Position numbers and translations under genes: made by a program. DNA of 64,000 nt from Paracoccaceae bacterium (GTDB lineage Bacteria; Pseudomonadota; Alphaproteobacteria; Rhodobacterales; Rhodobacteraceae): the NCBI GenBank assembly GCA_021648025.1, contig JAKITO010000001.1:124001-188000 (forward strand), in the 5' to 3' direction. Shown piece by piece: positions 17,693 through 26,951 of the stretch. Below the pieces are notes generated by a model. The model had not been told where the DNA came from. It saw only the letters and a program-made list of their open reading frames with translations, and searched no databases. Within the stretch, counting starts at the first letter, position 1, and every line of letters begins with the position of its first letter.

Positions 17693-18490
17693 TCAGCCGT
17701 CGATCTGGGCCGCCATGATGGCAATGGCCTTTTGGTACACAGTCGCGGCGTTCCATTGTTTGATCACTTTGAAATTCGGCTGGCCCGGCTGATAGCCCTT
17801 GCCGCGTTTCCAGCCTTTTTTGTGCAGGAAATTGGCGGTCGAGGCCAGCGCGTCGGTCATATCATAAAAATCGACCTTGCCGTCACCGGTCGCGTCTACG
17901 CCGTAGGTGATGGCATTGCCGGGCAGGAACTGGGTATGGCCCAACTCTCCGTGACGCGCACCCAGGGTTGCACTGGTCAGGGTGCCGCGGTCCACCAGTT
18001 TCAAGGCACCGATGGCGTGGGGTACAAAGAAATCAGACCGGCGGCAATCGTAAGCCAGGGTGGTGATGGCCGAGACGATCGGGCTGTCGCCCATAAAGTG
18101 GCCAAAGGCGGTTTCCATGCCGTGAAGTGAAATGATCACCCCGGCGGGGACACCGTATTGCTTTTCCAGGCTGGCATAAAAGGCGGGGTTGCGGGCCTTG
18201 CGCTTGCGCCCCTGGGCAACAATGGTCGTAGCCCCGCGAACCTGCATGAATTTCTCAAGCGAATAGCGGAAACTTTTTTGATTGCGGTCCGCAGCGATGG
18301 TTTTATGGGCGTATTGCGCCTGTGCCAGCGCTTGCAATCCGCGCCGTTTGACCCCGGCGCGCTTGGCCTCGCGGGCGAATTCAGCTTTCCAGGTCTCAAA
18401 CCCGGAGGAAGTGTTGCCGCAGGTTGCGGCGTTGACAGATGTCGCGACAAAGATGCTCAGGACAATACCAAAGAACAAATTACCAGTCAT
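17693..18490 (-). CDS. Lytic murein transglycosylase, MltB family
   Basis: 265 aa periplasmic peptidoglycan lyase producing 1,6-anhydroMurNAc ends. N-terminal signal sequence (GNLFFGIVLSIFVATSVNA), then the SLT_2 domain. The catalytic Glu is in LHGMETAFGHFMGD, and GELGHTQFLPGNAITYGVDATGDGKVD is characteristic of the MltB/SLT_2 group. The ATG at 18490 is preceded by GGGAAAG; a longer reading would start at a TTG. No C-terminal peptidoglycan-binding domain, so this is a short version. Confidence 0.88.
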   Translation of the reverse strand: MTGNLFFGIVLSIFVATSVNAATCGNTSSGFETWKAEFAREAKRAGVKRRGLQALAQAQYAHKTIAADRNQKSFRYSLEKFMQVRGATTIVAQGRKRKARNPAFYASLEKQYGVPAGVIISLHGMETAFGHFMGDSPIVSAITTLAYDCRRSDFFVPHAIGALKLVDRGTLTSATLGARHGELGHTQFLPGNAITYGVDATGDGKVDFYDMTDALASTANFLHKKGWKRGKGYQPGQPNFKVIKQWNAATVYQKAIAIMAAQIDG

Positions 18491-18579
18491 TTTACCAATC
18501 TTTCCCTGCAATTCACTTAAAGCCTATCGCCCTACAGCCAGTTTGCCAAAGCAATTCCTGCCTCGCAAGACCTGAGAAA

Positions 18580-18607
18580 CAAACAAGGGCACCCCAAAAG
18601 GTGCCCT
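18580..18607 (-). terminator. Rho-independent terminator of glnA
   Basis: On the minus strand AGGGCACC / GGTGCCCT form a perfect 8-bp stem with a 6-nt loop, followed by TGTTTGTTTC. It lies 42 bp beyond the glnA stop. Confidence 0.85.
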
Positions 18608-18616
18608 CGCATTGTC

Positions 18617-18641
18617 CGTAGGGTGTGTGCTTGCACGCACC
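18617..18641 (-). repeat. Dispersed 25-bp quasi-palindromic repeat, copy A
   Basis: Begins GGTGCGTGC and ends ACACCCTACG on the minus strand, 7 bp after the glnA stop. An identical copy is at 50713-50737 after metY and a one-base variant is inside nnr at 21686-21711. The central GTGTGTGC/GCACGCAC arms are nearly self-complementary. Confidence 0.85.
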
Positions 18642-18648
18642 ATCCCCT

Positions 18649-20055
18649 TTAAGAGCTGTAGTACATCCCGTATTCCACCGGATGCGGCGTATGTTCATAG
18701 GTTTCGATCTCTTCCATCTTGAGAGCGATATAGCCTTCGATCTGATCCCGGGTGAACACGTCGCCCGCCAAAAGGAAGTCCATTCCCGCCTCAAGCTCTT
18801 CCAATGCCTCGCGCAAGGAACCGCAGACAGTCGGGATATCGGCCAGCTCTTCGGCCGGCAGATCATAGAGGTTCTTGTCCATCGCCTCGCCCGGATCAAT
18901 CTTGTTCTTGATGCCGTCAAGACCAGCCATCAACAGGGCGGCAAAACACAGGTAGGGGTTGGCCGTGGGATCAGGAAAACGCGCCTCGACCCGCTTGGCG
19001 TTGGGCGATTCCGACCATGGAATGCGAATGCAACCCGACCGGTTACGCGCCGAATAGGCCCGCAAGACAGGTGCCTCAAAGCCGGGGATCAGGCGTTTAT
19101 AGCTGTTGGTGCCAGGATTGGTGAACGCGTTCAGGGCGCGCGCGTGTTTCAGGATGCCACCGATGAAATACAATGCCTCGTTCGACAGGTCGGCGTATTT
19201 GTCGCCGGCAAACAGCGGCTTGCCGTCTTTCCAGATCGACATGTTGACATGCATGCCCGAGCCGTTGTCGCCCGCAATCGGTTTCGGCATAAACGTCGCC
19301 GACTTGCCATAGGCATGCGCCACATTATGCACCACATATTTGTACTTTTGCAGCTCATCCGCCTGATGGGTAAGTGATCCAAAAATCAGCCCCAATTCAT
19401 GCTGGCACGATCCAACCTCGTGGTGGTGCTTGTCCACCTTCATGCCCAACCGCTTCATGGTGCTAAGCATCTCACCCCGCAGATCATGGGCTTCGTCCGT
19501 CGGGTTGACCGGGAAATAGCCGCCTTTGACGCCGGGACGATGGCCCATATTGCCCATCTCATAGTCGGTATCGGTGTTCCACGACCCGTCAGTTGCATCA
19601 ACTTCGAAACTGACCTTGTTGATAGTATTGGAATACCGCACGTTATCGAACAGGAAAAACTCGGCCTCGGGGCCCATATAGGCCACATCGCCAATGCCAG
19701 TCGACTTCAGATACGCTTCGGCCTTGATCGCGGTGCCGCGCGGGTCGCGCTCATACGGCTCTCCGGTGTCAGGCTCGACCACCGAGCAATGGATGCACAG
19801 GGTCTTTTCGGCATAAAACGGGTCGATATAGGTGCAATTGGTGTCCGGCATCAGCTTCATATCCGAGGCTTCGATCGACTTCCAACCGGCAATGGACGAG
19901 CCATCGAACATGAACCCTTCGTCCAGGAAATCTTCGTCCACCAGGTCGGCCACCATGGTTACATGCTGCAACTTGCCGCGTGGATCGGTAAACCGGATAT
20001 CCACATATTCAATGCCCTCATCGGCGATTGTCTTGAGAACTGCGTCCTTGCTCAT
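18649..20055 (-). CDS. glnA: Glutamine synthetase, type I
   Basis: ATP-dependent synthesis of glutamine from glutamate and ammonium; dodecamer in the cytoplasm. 468 aa. Type GSI-beta: the adenylylation tyrosine is Tyr397 in [11 protein letters not shown]. The ATP motif ([14 protein letters not shown]) and [13 protein letters not shown] are present. It sits directly downstream of glnB on the same strand with a 27-bp gap, the classical alphaproteobacterial glnBA operon, controlled by nitrogen status through PII/NtrC and post-translationally by adenylylation. I saw no clear sigma-54 site upstream of glnB. Confidence 0.97.
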   Translation of the reverse strand: MSKDAVLKTIADEGIEYVDIRFTDPRGKLQHVTMVADLVDEDFLDEGFMFDGSSIAGWKSIEASDMKLMPDTNCTYIDPFYAEKTLCIHCSVVEPDTGEPYERDPRGTAIKAEAYLKSTGIGDVAYMGPEAEFFLFDNVRYSNTINKVSFEVDATDGSWNTDTDYEMGNMGHRPGVKGGYFPVNPTDEAHDLRGEMLSTMKRLGMKVDKHHHEVGSCQHELGLIFGSLTHQADELQKYKYVVHNVAHAYGKSATFMPKPIAGDNGSGMHVNMSIWKDGKPLFAGDKYADLSNEALYFIGGILKHARALNAFTNPGTNSYKRLIPGFEAPVLRAYSARNRSGCIRIPWSESPNAKRVEARFPDPTANPYLCFAALLMAGLDGIKNKIDPGEAMDKNLYDLPAEELADIPTVCGSLREALEELEAGMDFLLAGDVFTRDQIEGYIALKMEEIETYEHTPHPVEYGMYYSS

Positions 20056-20082
20056 TCCCTTGATCCTTTATTTTATGGTAAA

Positions 20083-20433
<351 letters not shown>

Positions 20434-20591
20434 TCAAATTATCGCTTTAGCGCGGTCAGACCACTTCTGTTTCGGGGGCGCAATCGGCTAGGGTGGCGGG
20501 GCAGGGGGCTGGCAATGGATTCCGCGACGCACGACCAAATATTCATCAACCTGCACATTTTTTGGGCAGAATTGAATCGACAGGGGCAGAT

Positions 20592-22211
20592 ATGACCGAA
20601 TTACTCACCGCCGCCCAGATGAAGGCCATCGAACAGGCGGCGATAAAGCGCGGCGAAGTCACCGGGCTTGAACTGATGGAACGCGCCGGGCGTGGGGTGG
20701 TGGAGGCGGTGTTTGAGGAATGGCCGGAGCTTGCCAAAACCTCCCACAAGGCGGTGGTGCTGTGCGGGCCGGGCAACAATGGCGGCGACGGGTTTGTGGT
20801 GGCGCGATTGCTGAAGGAATGGGGCTGGGAGGTGGAGGTGTTTTTCTACGGGGAGGTGGAGAAGCTGCCGCCGGATGCACGGATGAATTATGAGCGGTGG
20901 GGGGAGGTCGGGGAGACCAAAACATGGTGCCTGGATGCTTTTGAACGGCTACGCGGCGTCCCTCTTCTTGTTGATGCTGTATTTGGAACCGGATTGACGC
21001 GACCGCTTCCTGACGAGGTCAATGAAGGCTTTGGGATTTTGCGCGGCCGCTTGAGGAAACCGTGGTCACGCCGTTTCAGGCGCTGTGTTGCTGTTGATTT
21101 TCCTTCGGGTGTCGCCTCGGATACTGGCAAGATGATGGACGGTGACAAAGGCTATTGGTTGCAGGCTGCCCTATGTGTGACGTTTTCCTTCGAAAAAGTA
21201 GGGCATCATTTGGCGAACGGCCCGTTTCATAGCAAAAAACTCGCCAAGAAACCTTTAAGCCTTCGCAGAGAAGAGTTTCTTGAAAGAGGTCCGTTCAATG
21301 AACCGAAAGAGGATCGGCGCGTGTCTTTGCTTGATCAAAAACTCTTTGGTCGCGGGACACCATTTTTGCGCGCCCTCCTTCAAAAGGACCCGAGTTGGCA
21401 CAAATATTGGTGCGGCCATGCCCTCATCCTCACAGGCGGTCCCGGCAAAACGGGCGCCGCTCGGCTTTCAGCCCGCGGTGCACTCAGGATCGGGGCAGGG
21501 GTGGTGACATTGGGCGTACCGCCCTCGGCGCAGATGGAGGTGGCGGGGCATATTACTGCGCTGATGCTGACCCGGGTGACGGATGGCGATGCTTTGGGCG
21601 AGGTATTGCAGGATACGCGGATTAATGCGCTTTGCCTTGGCCCGGGTTTGGGGCTTGAGAGGGCGCGGGAATCGGTGCCGGTGGCGGTGCGTGCAGAGCA
21701 CACACCCTACGTCGTTTTGGATGCCGATGCGCTTAGTGCTTACGGCGATGATCCGGCGGCGTTGTTTGCCATATTGCACGATGGGTGCGTGTTGACCCCG
21801 CATGGCGGTGAATTTGCCCGGCTGTTCCCGGATATTGCGAAGAGGCTCCGCCAGGAGCCGAGGAGCGGCCCAGCCTATTCCAAGGTTGACGCCACCCGTG
21901 ACGCGGCCAAACGCGCGGGGTGCACCGTGTTGTTCAAAGGGGCTGACACAGTGATCGCGGCCCCGGACGGACGTTGTTCGATCAACTCGGCCCACTATGA
22001 ACGCGCGGCCCCCTGGCTGGCCACCGCAGGGTCGGGCGATGTTCTGTCCGGGTTCATCACTGGCTTGATGGCGCGCGGCTTTGCGCCGTTCCAGGCGGCC
22101 GAAACCGCCGCCTGGCTGCATGTGGAATGCGCGTTGGAATTTGGCCCCGGCCTGATCGCCGAAGATATACCTGAGGTTCTGCCGAAGGTTCTTCGCCGTT
22201 TGGGCCTATAG
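20592..22211 (+). CDS. nnr: Bifunctional NAD(P)H-hydrate repair enzyme (epimerase / dehydratase)
   Basis: Repairs damaged NADHX/NADPHX. 539 aa, long for the family. The N-terminal epimerase domain (1-215) has CGPGNNGGDGFVVARLL (59-73) and AVDFPSGVASDTG. The C-terminal ADP/ATP-dependent dehydratase has ILTGGPGKTGAARLSARGALRIGAG-like glycine motifs (279-303), LDADAL (377-382), TPHGGEF (402-408) and TAGSGDVLSGF (478-488). The inter-domain stretch 213-272 is basic, lysine/arginine-rich and unlike usual homologues. Residues 366-373 are encoded by a copy of the dispersed 25-bp repeat, and a GGCTCC/GGAGCC palindrome encodes about 418-423. The start at ATG 20592 (MTELLTAAQMKAIE) is canonical. Confidence 0.9.
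   Translation: MTELLTAAQMKAIEQAAIKRGEVTGLELMERAGRGVVEAVFEEWPELAKTSHKAVVLCGPGNNGGDGFVVARLLKEWGWEVEVFFYGEVEKLPPDARMNYERWGEVGETKTWCLDAFERLRGVPLLVDAVFGTGLTRPLPDEVNEGFGILRGRLRKPWSRRFRRCVAVDFPSGVASDTGKMMDGDKGYWLQAALCVTFSFEKVGHHLANGPFHSKKLAKKPLSLRREEFLERGPFNEPKEDRRVSLLDQKLFGRGTPFLRALLQKDPSWHKYWCGHALILTGGPGKTGAARLSARGALRIGAGVVTLGVPPSAQMEVAGHITALMLTRVTDGDALGEVLQDTRINALCLGPGLGLERARESVPVAVRAEHTPYVVLDADALSAYGDDPAALFAILHDGCVLTPHGGEFARLFPDIAKRLRQEPRSGPAYSKVDATRDAAKRAGCTVLFKGADTVIAAPDGRCSINSAHYERAAPWLATAGSGDVLSGFITGLMARGFAPFQAAETAAWLHVECALEFGPGLIAEDIPEVLPKVLRRLGL
21686..21711 (+). repeat. Dispersed 25-bp repeat, variant copy inside nnr
   Basis: Matches copies at 18617 and 50713 except for one extra G in the middle. 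It lies in frame in the nnr dehydratase domain, encoding approximately VRAEHTPY (366-373) just before the LDADAL motif. Confidence 0.75.
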
Positions 22212-22216
22212 CCCTC

Positions 22217-22684
22217 TCAAGACGACGAACAAAGCTGATCCTTGACCAGCGGCCCGACCTTGGAGAAATCCATCTGCCCGGTGTATTTGCCTTTCAGCAC
22301 ACCCATCACCTTGCCCATGTCGCGGATTGATCCCGCCCCGGTGGCTTCGACCGCCTCGCGGATCGCCGCACTTACTTCGTCGCCATCCATCTGACGCGGC
22401 AGGAATTCTTCGATCACGCCGATCTCTTCCAACTCCCGCTCAGCCAGATCAAGACGGTTGCCTTCCTCGTAAACCCTTGCGGATTCCTGACGTTGCTTGC
22501 TCATCTTGCTCATGATCATCAGAATATCGGTGTCGCTGATTGTCTCGTCGCCACCAGATCCCCGTGCCGCAATCTCTTGATCCTTGATCGCAGCAGTGAT
22601 CAGCCGCAAAGTCGCCAGCCGGGCCACGGCCTTGTCCTTCATCGCCTGTTTCAGAGCCGTAGTGACCCGTGTGCGCATATCCAT
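22217..22684 (-). CDS. yqeY: GatB/YqeY domain protein
   Basis: 155 aa, the YqeY family of small proteins homologous to the C-terminal tRNA-interacting domain of GatB. Visible segments: RVTTALKQAMKDK, LRLITAAIKDQEI, and the C-terminal GKVMGVLKGKYTGQMDFSKVG. Possibly a tRNA-amidotransferase accessory protein, not experimentally settled. Convergent with nnr (6-bp gap) and divergent from carA. Confidence 0.88.
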   Translation of the reverse strand: MDMRTRVTTALKQAMKDKAVARLATLRLITAAIKDQEIAARGSGGDETISDTDILMIMSKMSKQRQESARVYEEGNRLDLAERELEEIGVIEEFLPRQMDGDEVSAAIREAVEATGAGSIRDMGKVMGVLKGKYTGQMDFSKVGPLVKDQLCSSS

Positions 22685-22808
22685 TCGTTAATTTCCATCC
22701 CCATGGCGTAACAAACCCCGACAGTAGCGAAAGAAATGAAAGGGCACAAGCAGGTATGAATTTATGTAAGGCTTTGAAAACAAACAGTTGGATGAATTCT
22801 CATTGGGC

Positions 22809-22836
22809 TTGACCAGCCTATGCGCACGTCTTAGAC
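22809..22836 (+). promoter_or_regulatory. Candidate sigma-70 promoter of carA
   Basis: TTGACC (22809-22814) and TTAGAC (22831-22836) with a 16-bp spacer, 33 bp before the carA ATG. It resembles the alphaproteobacterial CTTGAC/-10 pattern, but the -10 is weak. Confidence 0.4.
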
Positions 22837-22868
22837 GTCCACCAGTTTGCCTGCATGAAAGTCGCGCC

Positions 22869-24032
22869 ATGACCCAATCAACTTCCCCCAAACCAACCGC
22901 CTGCCTGGCCCTTGCCGATGGCACACTGTTTTACGGCATGGGCTTTGGTGCCACCGGGCATGCGGTGGCGGAACTGTGTTTCAATACTGCCATGACCGGC
23001 TATCAGGAAATCATGACGGATCCGTCTTATGCCGGTCAGATCGTCACCTTTACATTCCCCCATATCGGCAACACCGGGGTGAACTCTGATGATGACGAAT
23101 CCAGCGACCCGGTGGCGGCAGGGATGGTGGTCAAATGGGACCCCACCACGCCGAGCAGCTGGCGCAGCACCGAGGCGCTGAAAAACTGGCTGGCCGCAAC
23201 CGGCCGTATTGCCATCGGCGGCATTGATACACGGCGTCTGACCCGGGTGATCCGCCAGCAGGGCGCGCCGCATGTGGCGCTGGCGCATGACCCGGACGGC
23301 AATTTTGATACCGACGCGCTGGTGGCTGCCGCCCGCGCCTTTGCCGGACTGGAAGGGATGGACCTGGCGCGCGAGGTGACCTGCGCGCAATCTTATCGCT
23401 GGGACGAAATGCGCTGGGCCTGGCCGGATGGATTTCCGCGCCAGACGGACCCAAAATTCAAGGTGGTGGCACTGGATTATGGTGCCAAGCGCAATATCCT
23501 GCGCTGTCTTGCGTCGGTTGGCTGTGATGTGACGGTCTTGCCTGCCACCGCCACCGCTGATGACGTTTTGGCGCATCATCCGGACGGTGTATTCCTGTCC
23601 AATGGTCCGGGGGATCCGGCGGCAACCGGGGCCTACGCCGTGCCGGTGATCCAGTCCCTGTTACAGGATCAGGACCTGCCGGTTTTTGGTATTTGCCTGG
23701 GCCATCAGATGCTGGCGCTGGCTTTGGGCGCGCGTACCGTAAAGATGAACCACGGCCATCACGGCGCCAACCATCCGGTCAAGGATATGGACACCGGCAA
23801 GGTCGAAATAACCTCGATGAATCATGGGTTTGCCGTGGATGGTCAGAGCCTGCCTGACGGGGTGATCGAAACCCACCGTTCGCTGTTTGACGGGTCAAAC
23901 TGCGGCATTCGCGTCGCCGGGCGGCCGGTCTGGTCGGTGCAACATCACCCCGAAGCAAGTCCTGGCCCGCAAGACAGTTTTTATCTGTTCGAACGCTTTG
24001 CCACTGCTATGGCCGCGCGTCAAATGGCGTAA
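22869..24032 (+). CDS. carA: Carbamoyl-phosphate synthase small (glutamine amidotransferase) subunit
   Basis: Hydrolyses glutamine and channels ammonia to CarB for carbamoyl phosphate (arginine and pyrimidine synthesis). 387 aa. N-terminal CPSase_sm_chain domain with NTAMTGYQEIMTDPSYAGQ; class I amidotransferase domain with nucleophile Cys276 in GICLGHQ and catalytic HHPEASPGP near the C-terminus. ATG 22869 chosen because MTQSTSPKPTACLALADG fits the family. carB is not in this window. Confidence 0.96.
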   Translation: MTQSTSPKPTACLALADGTLFYGMGFGATGHAVAELCFNTAMTGYQEIMTDPSYAGQIVTFTFPHIGNTGVNSDDDESSDPVAAGMVVKWDPTTPSSWRSTEALKNWLAATGRIAIGGIDTRRLTRVIRQQGAPHVALAHDPDGNFDTDALVAAARAFAGLEGMDLAREVTCAQSYRWDEMRWAWPDGFPRQTDPKFKVVALDYGAKRNILRCLASVGCDVTVLPATATADDVLAHHPDGVFLSNGPGDPAATGAYAVPVIQSLLQDQDLPVFGICLGHQMLALALGARTVKMNHGHHGANHPVKDMDTGKVEITSMNHGFAVDGQSLPDGVIETHRSLFDGSNCGIRVAGRPVWSVQHHPEASPGPQDSFYLFERFATAMAARQMA

Positions 24033-24054
24033 ACCCCGACTTTATTTGCACCCG

Positions 24055-24080
24055 TTAACCAGTTGTTAGGTATGTGTTAA
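24055..24080 (+). promoter_or_regulatory. Two overlapping CtrA-like binding boxes
   Basis: TTAA (24055-24058), seven bases, TTAG (24066-24069), seven bases, TTAA (24077-24080) followed by C. This gives two CtrA-type TTAA-N7-TTAA sites sharing a central half-site with one mismatch, 49 bp before the GT2 gene start. The window itself encodes CtrA. Confidence 0.55.
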
Positions 24081-24128
24081 CCCTGTTCCCACCATTCTGA
24101 TCCGGTATTGTTTATTCTGGATGTATGA

Positions 24129-26102
24129 ATGGCCCGTCGCAGCCAACACCTAGTTGCCCAACGCCCTTTTTCGACCCCCATCGCGGGCCGTTCCCCAGGG
24201 GTCTCGCCTGATCTGGTATTGGGGCAGATATCTGCCACACATGCCCCTGCGCCGGTCATTGCCCCGCAGGTCCAACGGTTCCCGCTTGGGCGTCATCTGG
24301 TCAAATCCGGGGTGATCAGCAACCAGCAACTGTTGCAGGCATTGCAATTGCAGGTTCGCCAGCATGCGCCGTTGGGCGAAATTCTGGTGGCCGAGGGGTT
24401 CGCCAATCGCGAGGATATTCTGGCCGCCGTGTCGCGCCAGCACGCATTGCCGTTGATTGATCTTGTGGCCGAACCGCCTGATCCCGTCCTGTCAGGACTC
24501 AGAAGCAGCGAATTTTGGCTTCACCACCGGGTTATCCCGTGGAAACGCATGGGCAAAACTCTGCTGGTCGCCACTTCCCGCCCGGATCTGTTTTCGGAGG
24601 TCGTGACCGGGTTGGGCCATGAATGCCCCGACATTCTACCTGTTCTGGCGTCCGAGCCATCCATCACCGCAGCCATTGCCCGCCAGTTCGCCAAACCGCT
24701 GGCAATAAAGGCCGAAACCCGGGTTGCGACGGGGTTTAGCTGCCGGACCTGGACATCGCGCAGACCATTCCTGTTGGCGGTTTATGCTTTGGTCCTGCTG
24801 GGCACGGTGATCTTTGCTCCGTTAGAGGTTCTGATGGTCTTGAGTATCGTCGCCTGCTTAACTTTATGTTTGTTCGCGGCGCTGAAGCTGACTGGTTTTG
24901 TCGCGCATTTATCCAGCAATAGCCATCTAAGCGCCCCGCGTGCCCCGCCCAACCCAGACAAGGCATCGGTAAAGCTGCCCAAGGTTTCGATTCTGGTGCC
25001 GCTCTATCAGGAAACAGAAATCGCCGGAGTGCTGATTCAAAGGTTAAGAAAGCTGAGTTATCCCAAGGCATTGCTGGATGTTGTTCTGGTATTGGAAGCG
25101 CATGACACGCTGACGAAAAATGCCTTGCACTCCACTGACCTTCCGTCCTGGATGCGGGTGATCGAGGTGCCGGCCCATGGCGGCCTGACCACCAAACCAC
25201 GGGCGATGAATTATGCTCTGGATTTCTGCAATGGCGATATTATCGGGGTTTGGGACGCCGAAGATGCCCCCGCCACGGATCAGATTGAACAGGTGGTGGC
25301 GCGATTTGATGGGGCCCCGGATGATGTGGTTTGCCTGCAAGGCATCCTTGATTATTATAACCCGCGCACCAACTGGCGGGCGCGTTGTTTTACCATCGAA
25401 TATTCCAGCTGGTTTCGCATTGTCCTGCCGGGGATTGCCCGGATGGGGCTGGTGGTGCCACTGGGCGGGACCACGTTGTTCTTTCGTCGCGATGCGTTAG
25501 AGGCTTTGGGCGGCTGGGACGCCCATAATGTCACCGAAGATGCCGATCTGGGGGTGCGCCTGTGTCGCGCAGGCTGGCGCACGGAATTGATCGACACGGT
25601 GACATTTGAAGAGGCCAACTGCCGGTCCTGGCCATGGGTTCGCCAGCGATCCCGGTGGCTTAAGGGGTTCATGGTGACCTATCTTGTGCATATGCGCAGC
25701 CCACGCCAATTGTGGCTTGATCTTGGGGCTTGGCGATTCTTTGGGTTTCAGGCGTTTTTCCTGGGGACCCTGGGGCAATTCCTGCTGGCACCGGTTTTGT
25801 GGTCGTTCTGGCTGGTGCTGCTTGGGTTTGGACACCCGTTGGCTGGAATCTTGCCTCAGAGTGTGTTTGTGGCCGCGGCTGTGATCCTGGCCGCAAGCGA
25901 GGTTTTGGGCATCTGCATCGGTCTTGCGGCGGTATCGCGGCCCGGTCGGCGGCATCTGATGATTTATGTGCCAACCATGATATTCTATTTTCCGCTTGGG
26001 GTTATTGCCGCCTATAAGGCCTTGGGCGAGGTGTTGTTCAAGCCATTTTTCTGGGACAAAACCCAGCATGGGCAGGCGGGCGAAGAACATTCAGTTTGTT
26101 GA
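24129..26102 (+). CDS. MshEN-domain glycosyltransferase family 2, membrane-bound
   Basis: 657 aa. Residues 51-110 form an MshEN/GspE-N module (FPLGRHLVKSGVISNQQLLQ and PLGEILVAEGFANREDIL), a fold that binds cyclic di-GMP in MshE. Two membrane segments follow (213-232, 235-255), then a GT2 domain (about 285-520) with VSILVPLYQE, a WDAEDAP aspartate motif, VTEDADLG and the processive-enzyme RQRSRW motif, then further membrane helices at the C-terminus. It probably polymerises or transfers a sugar for an exopolysaccharide, with c-di-GMP control; the product is unknown. Monocistronic, between carA and a convergent transglycosylase gene. Confidence 0.85.
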   Translation: MARRSQHLVAQRPFSTPIAGRSPGVSPDLVLGQISATHAPAPVIAPQVQRFPLGRHLVKSGVISNQQLLQALQLQVRQHAPLGEILVAEGFANREDILAAVSRQHALPLIDLVAEPPDPVLSGLRSSEFWLHHRVIPWKRMGKTLLVATSRPDLFSEVVTGLGHECPDILPVLASEPSITAAIARQFAKPLAIKAETRVATGFSCRTWTSRRPFLLAVYALVLLGTVIFAPLEVLMVLSIVACLTLCLFAALKLTGFVAHLSSNSHLSAPRAPPNPDKASVKLPKVSILVPLYQETEIAGVLIQRLRKLSYPKALLDVVLVLEAHDTLTKNALHSTDLPSWMRVIEVPAHGGLTTKPRAMNYALDFCNGDIIGVWDAEDAPATDQIEQVVARFDGAPDDVVCLQGILDYYNPRTNWRARCFTIEYSSWFRIVLPGIARMGLVVPLGGTTLFFRRDALEALGGWDAHNVTEDADLGVRLCRAGWRTELIDTVTFEEANCRSWPWVRQRSRWLKGFMVTYLVHMRSPRQLWLDLGAWRFFGFQAFFLGTLGQFLLAPVLWSFWLVLLGFGHPLAGILPQSVFVAAAVILAASEVLGICIGLAAVSRPGRRHLMIYVPTMIFYFPLGVIAAYKALGEVLFKPFFWDKTQHGQAGEEHSVC

Positions 26103-26152
26103 CCTGACAGGAAATCGCGCCCATCGGATTGTCAAGAAATGCTTCCCAGGCC

Positions 26153-26737
26153 CTAGCTGCCCCAGATGATTTTCACATAGTTGCGGGTTTCTTTAAACGG
26201 CGGCACCCCGTCGTATTTGCGCACCGCATCCGGCCCGGCATTATACGCCGCCAGCGCCAGACGCCACGATTTGAAACGTTTGAACTGGCGCGCAAGATAC
26301 CGCGCGCCGCCGTCAAGGTTTTCATACGGATCACTTGGGTCCACCCGCAGGTGCCGGGCTGTGGCAGGCATCAACTGGGCCAGACCCAGGGCACCCTTGT
26401 GCGATTTGGCATTGGGGTTCCAGCCGGATTCCTGCTGTACCAGACGCAAAAAAAGTTCCTCCGGCACATTGTAACGCCGTGCCGCTTCGCGGGCCATGTC
26501 TATATATTCGCCGCGGTATTTGCCGCTATACGGCAAAACCCGGCCGGTATCATGCGCCGAAGGTGGCTGAAGGCGGGTCGAGTTGGCGTATTGCGACGCA
26601 GCCCGGTTATCAAGAAACTTGGAATTGGCCGCAAACAGCGCGCGTTTGTCGCGGCTTGAGAAAGCATCTGCGCTCATCACTGGCAGTGCCAATGTGATGC
26701 CTAGAAAAACCGTGCCGATAAACGACGCTCTACTCAT
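26153..26737 (-). CDS. Lytic transglycosylase, SLT (Slt70-type) domain
   Basis: 194 aa periplasmic muramidase-like lyase. Signal peptide ([20 protein letters not shown]) then an SLT domain: catalytic Glu in [26 protein letters not shown], and [16 protein letters not shown], which are the three family motifs. The protein is almost only the catalytic domain. Convergent with the GT2 gene. Confidence 0.92.
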   Translation of the reverse strand: MSRASFIGTVFLGITLALPVMSADAFSSRDKRALFAANSKFLDNRAASQYANSTRLQPPSAHDTGRVLPYSGKYRGEYIDMAREAARRYNVPEELFLRLVQQESGWNPNAKSHKGALGLAQLMPATARHLRVDPSDPYENLDGGARYLARQFKRFKSWRLALAAYNAGPDAVRKYDGVPPFKETRNYVKIIWGS

Positions 26738-26951
26738 TGATGACTTGCCTTAGGTGCCCATCGCTGAGGGCGGTATAAAGGCTTTGGTATCCAATTTCCA
26801 GTGGTGTGATCCGGCCCAAAGGCAAAACCCCATAGTTGGCTGTAATATGTTTCCACCCGGGCACAGGGCGTATAGGTAAAGGCGAGCGCGGATCCACGGG
26901 GATTCGCTGAGAATATTTAGCAATGGACTATCACCAAGGGGAGGGTGCCGC

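Noticed and set aside
26738-26951. LexA box upstream of ssb
   Set aside because: No GTTC-N7-GTTC or GAAC-N7-GAAC pattern is visible in the region.
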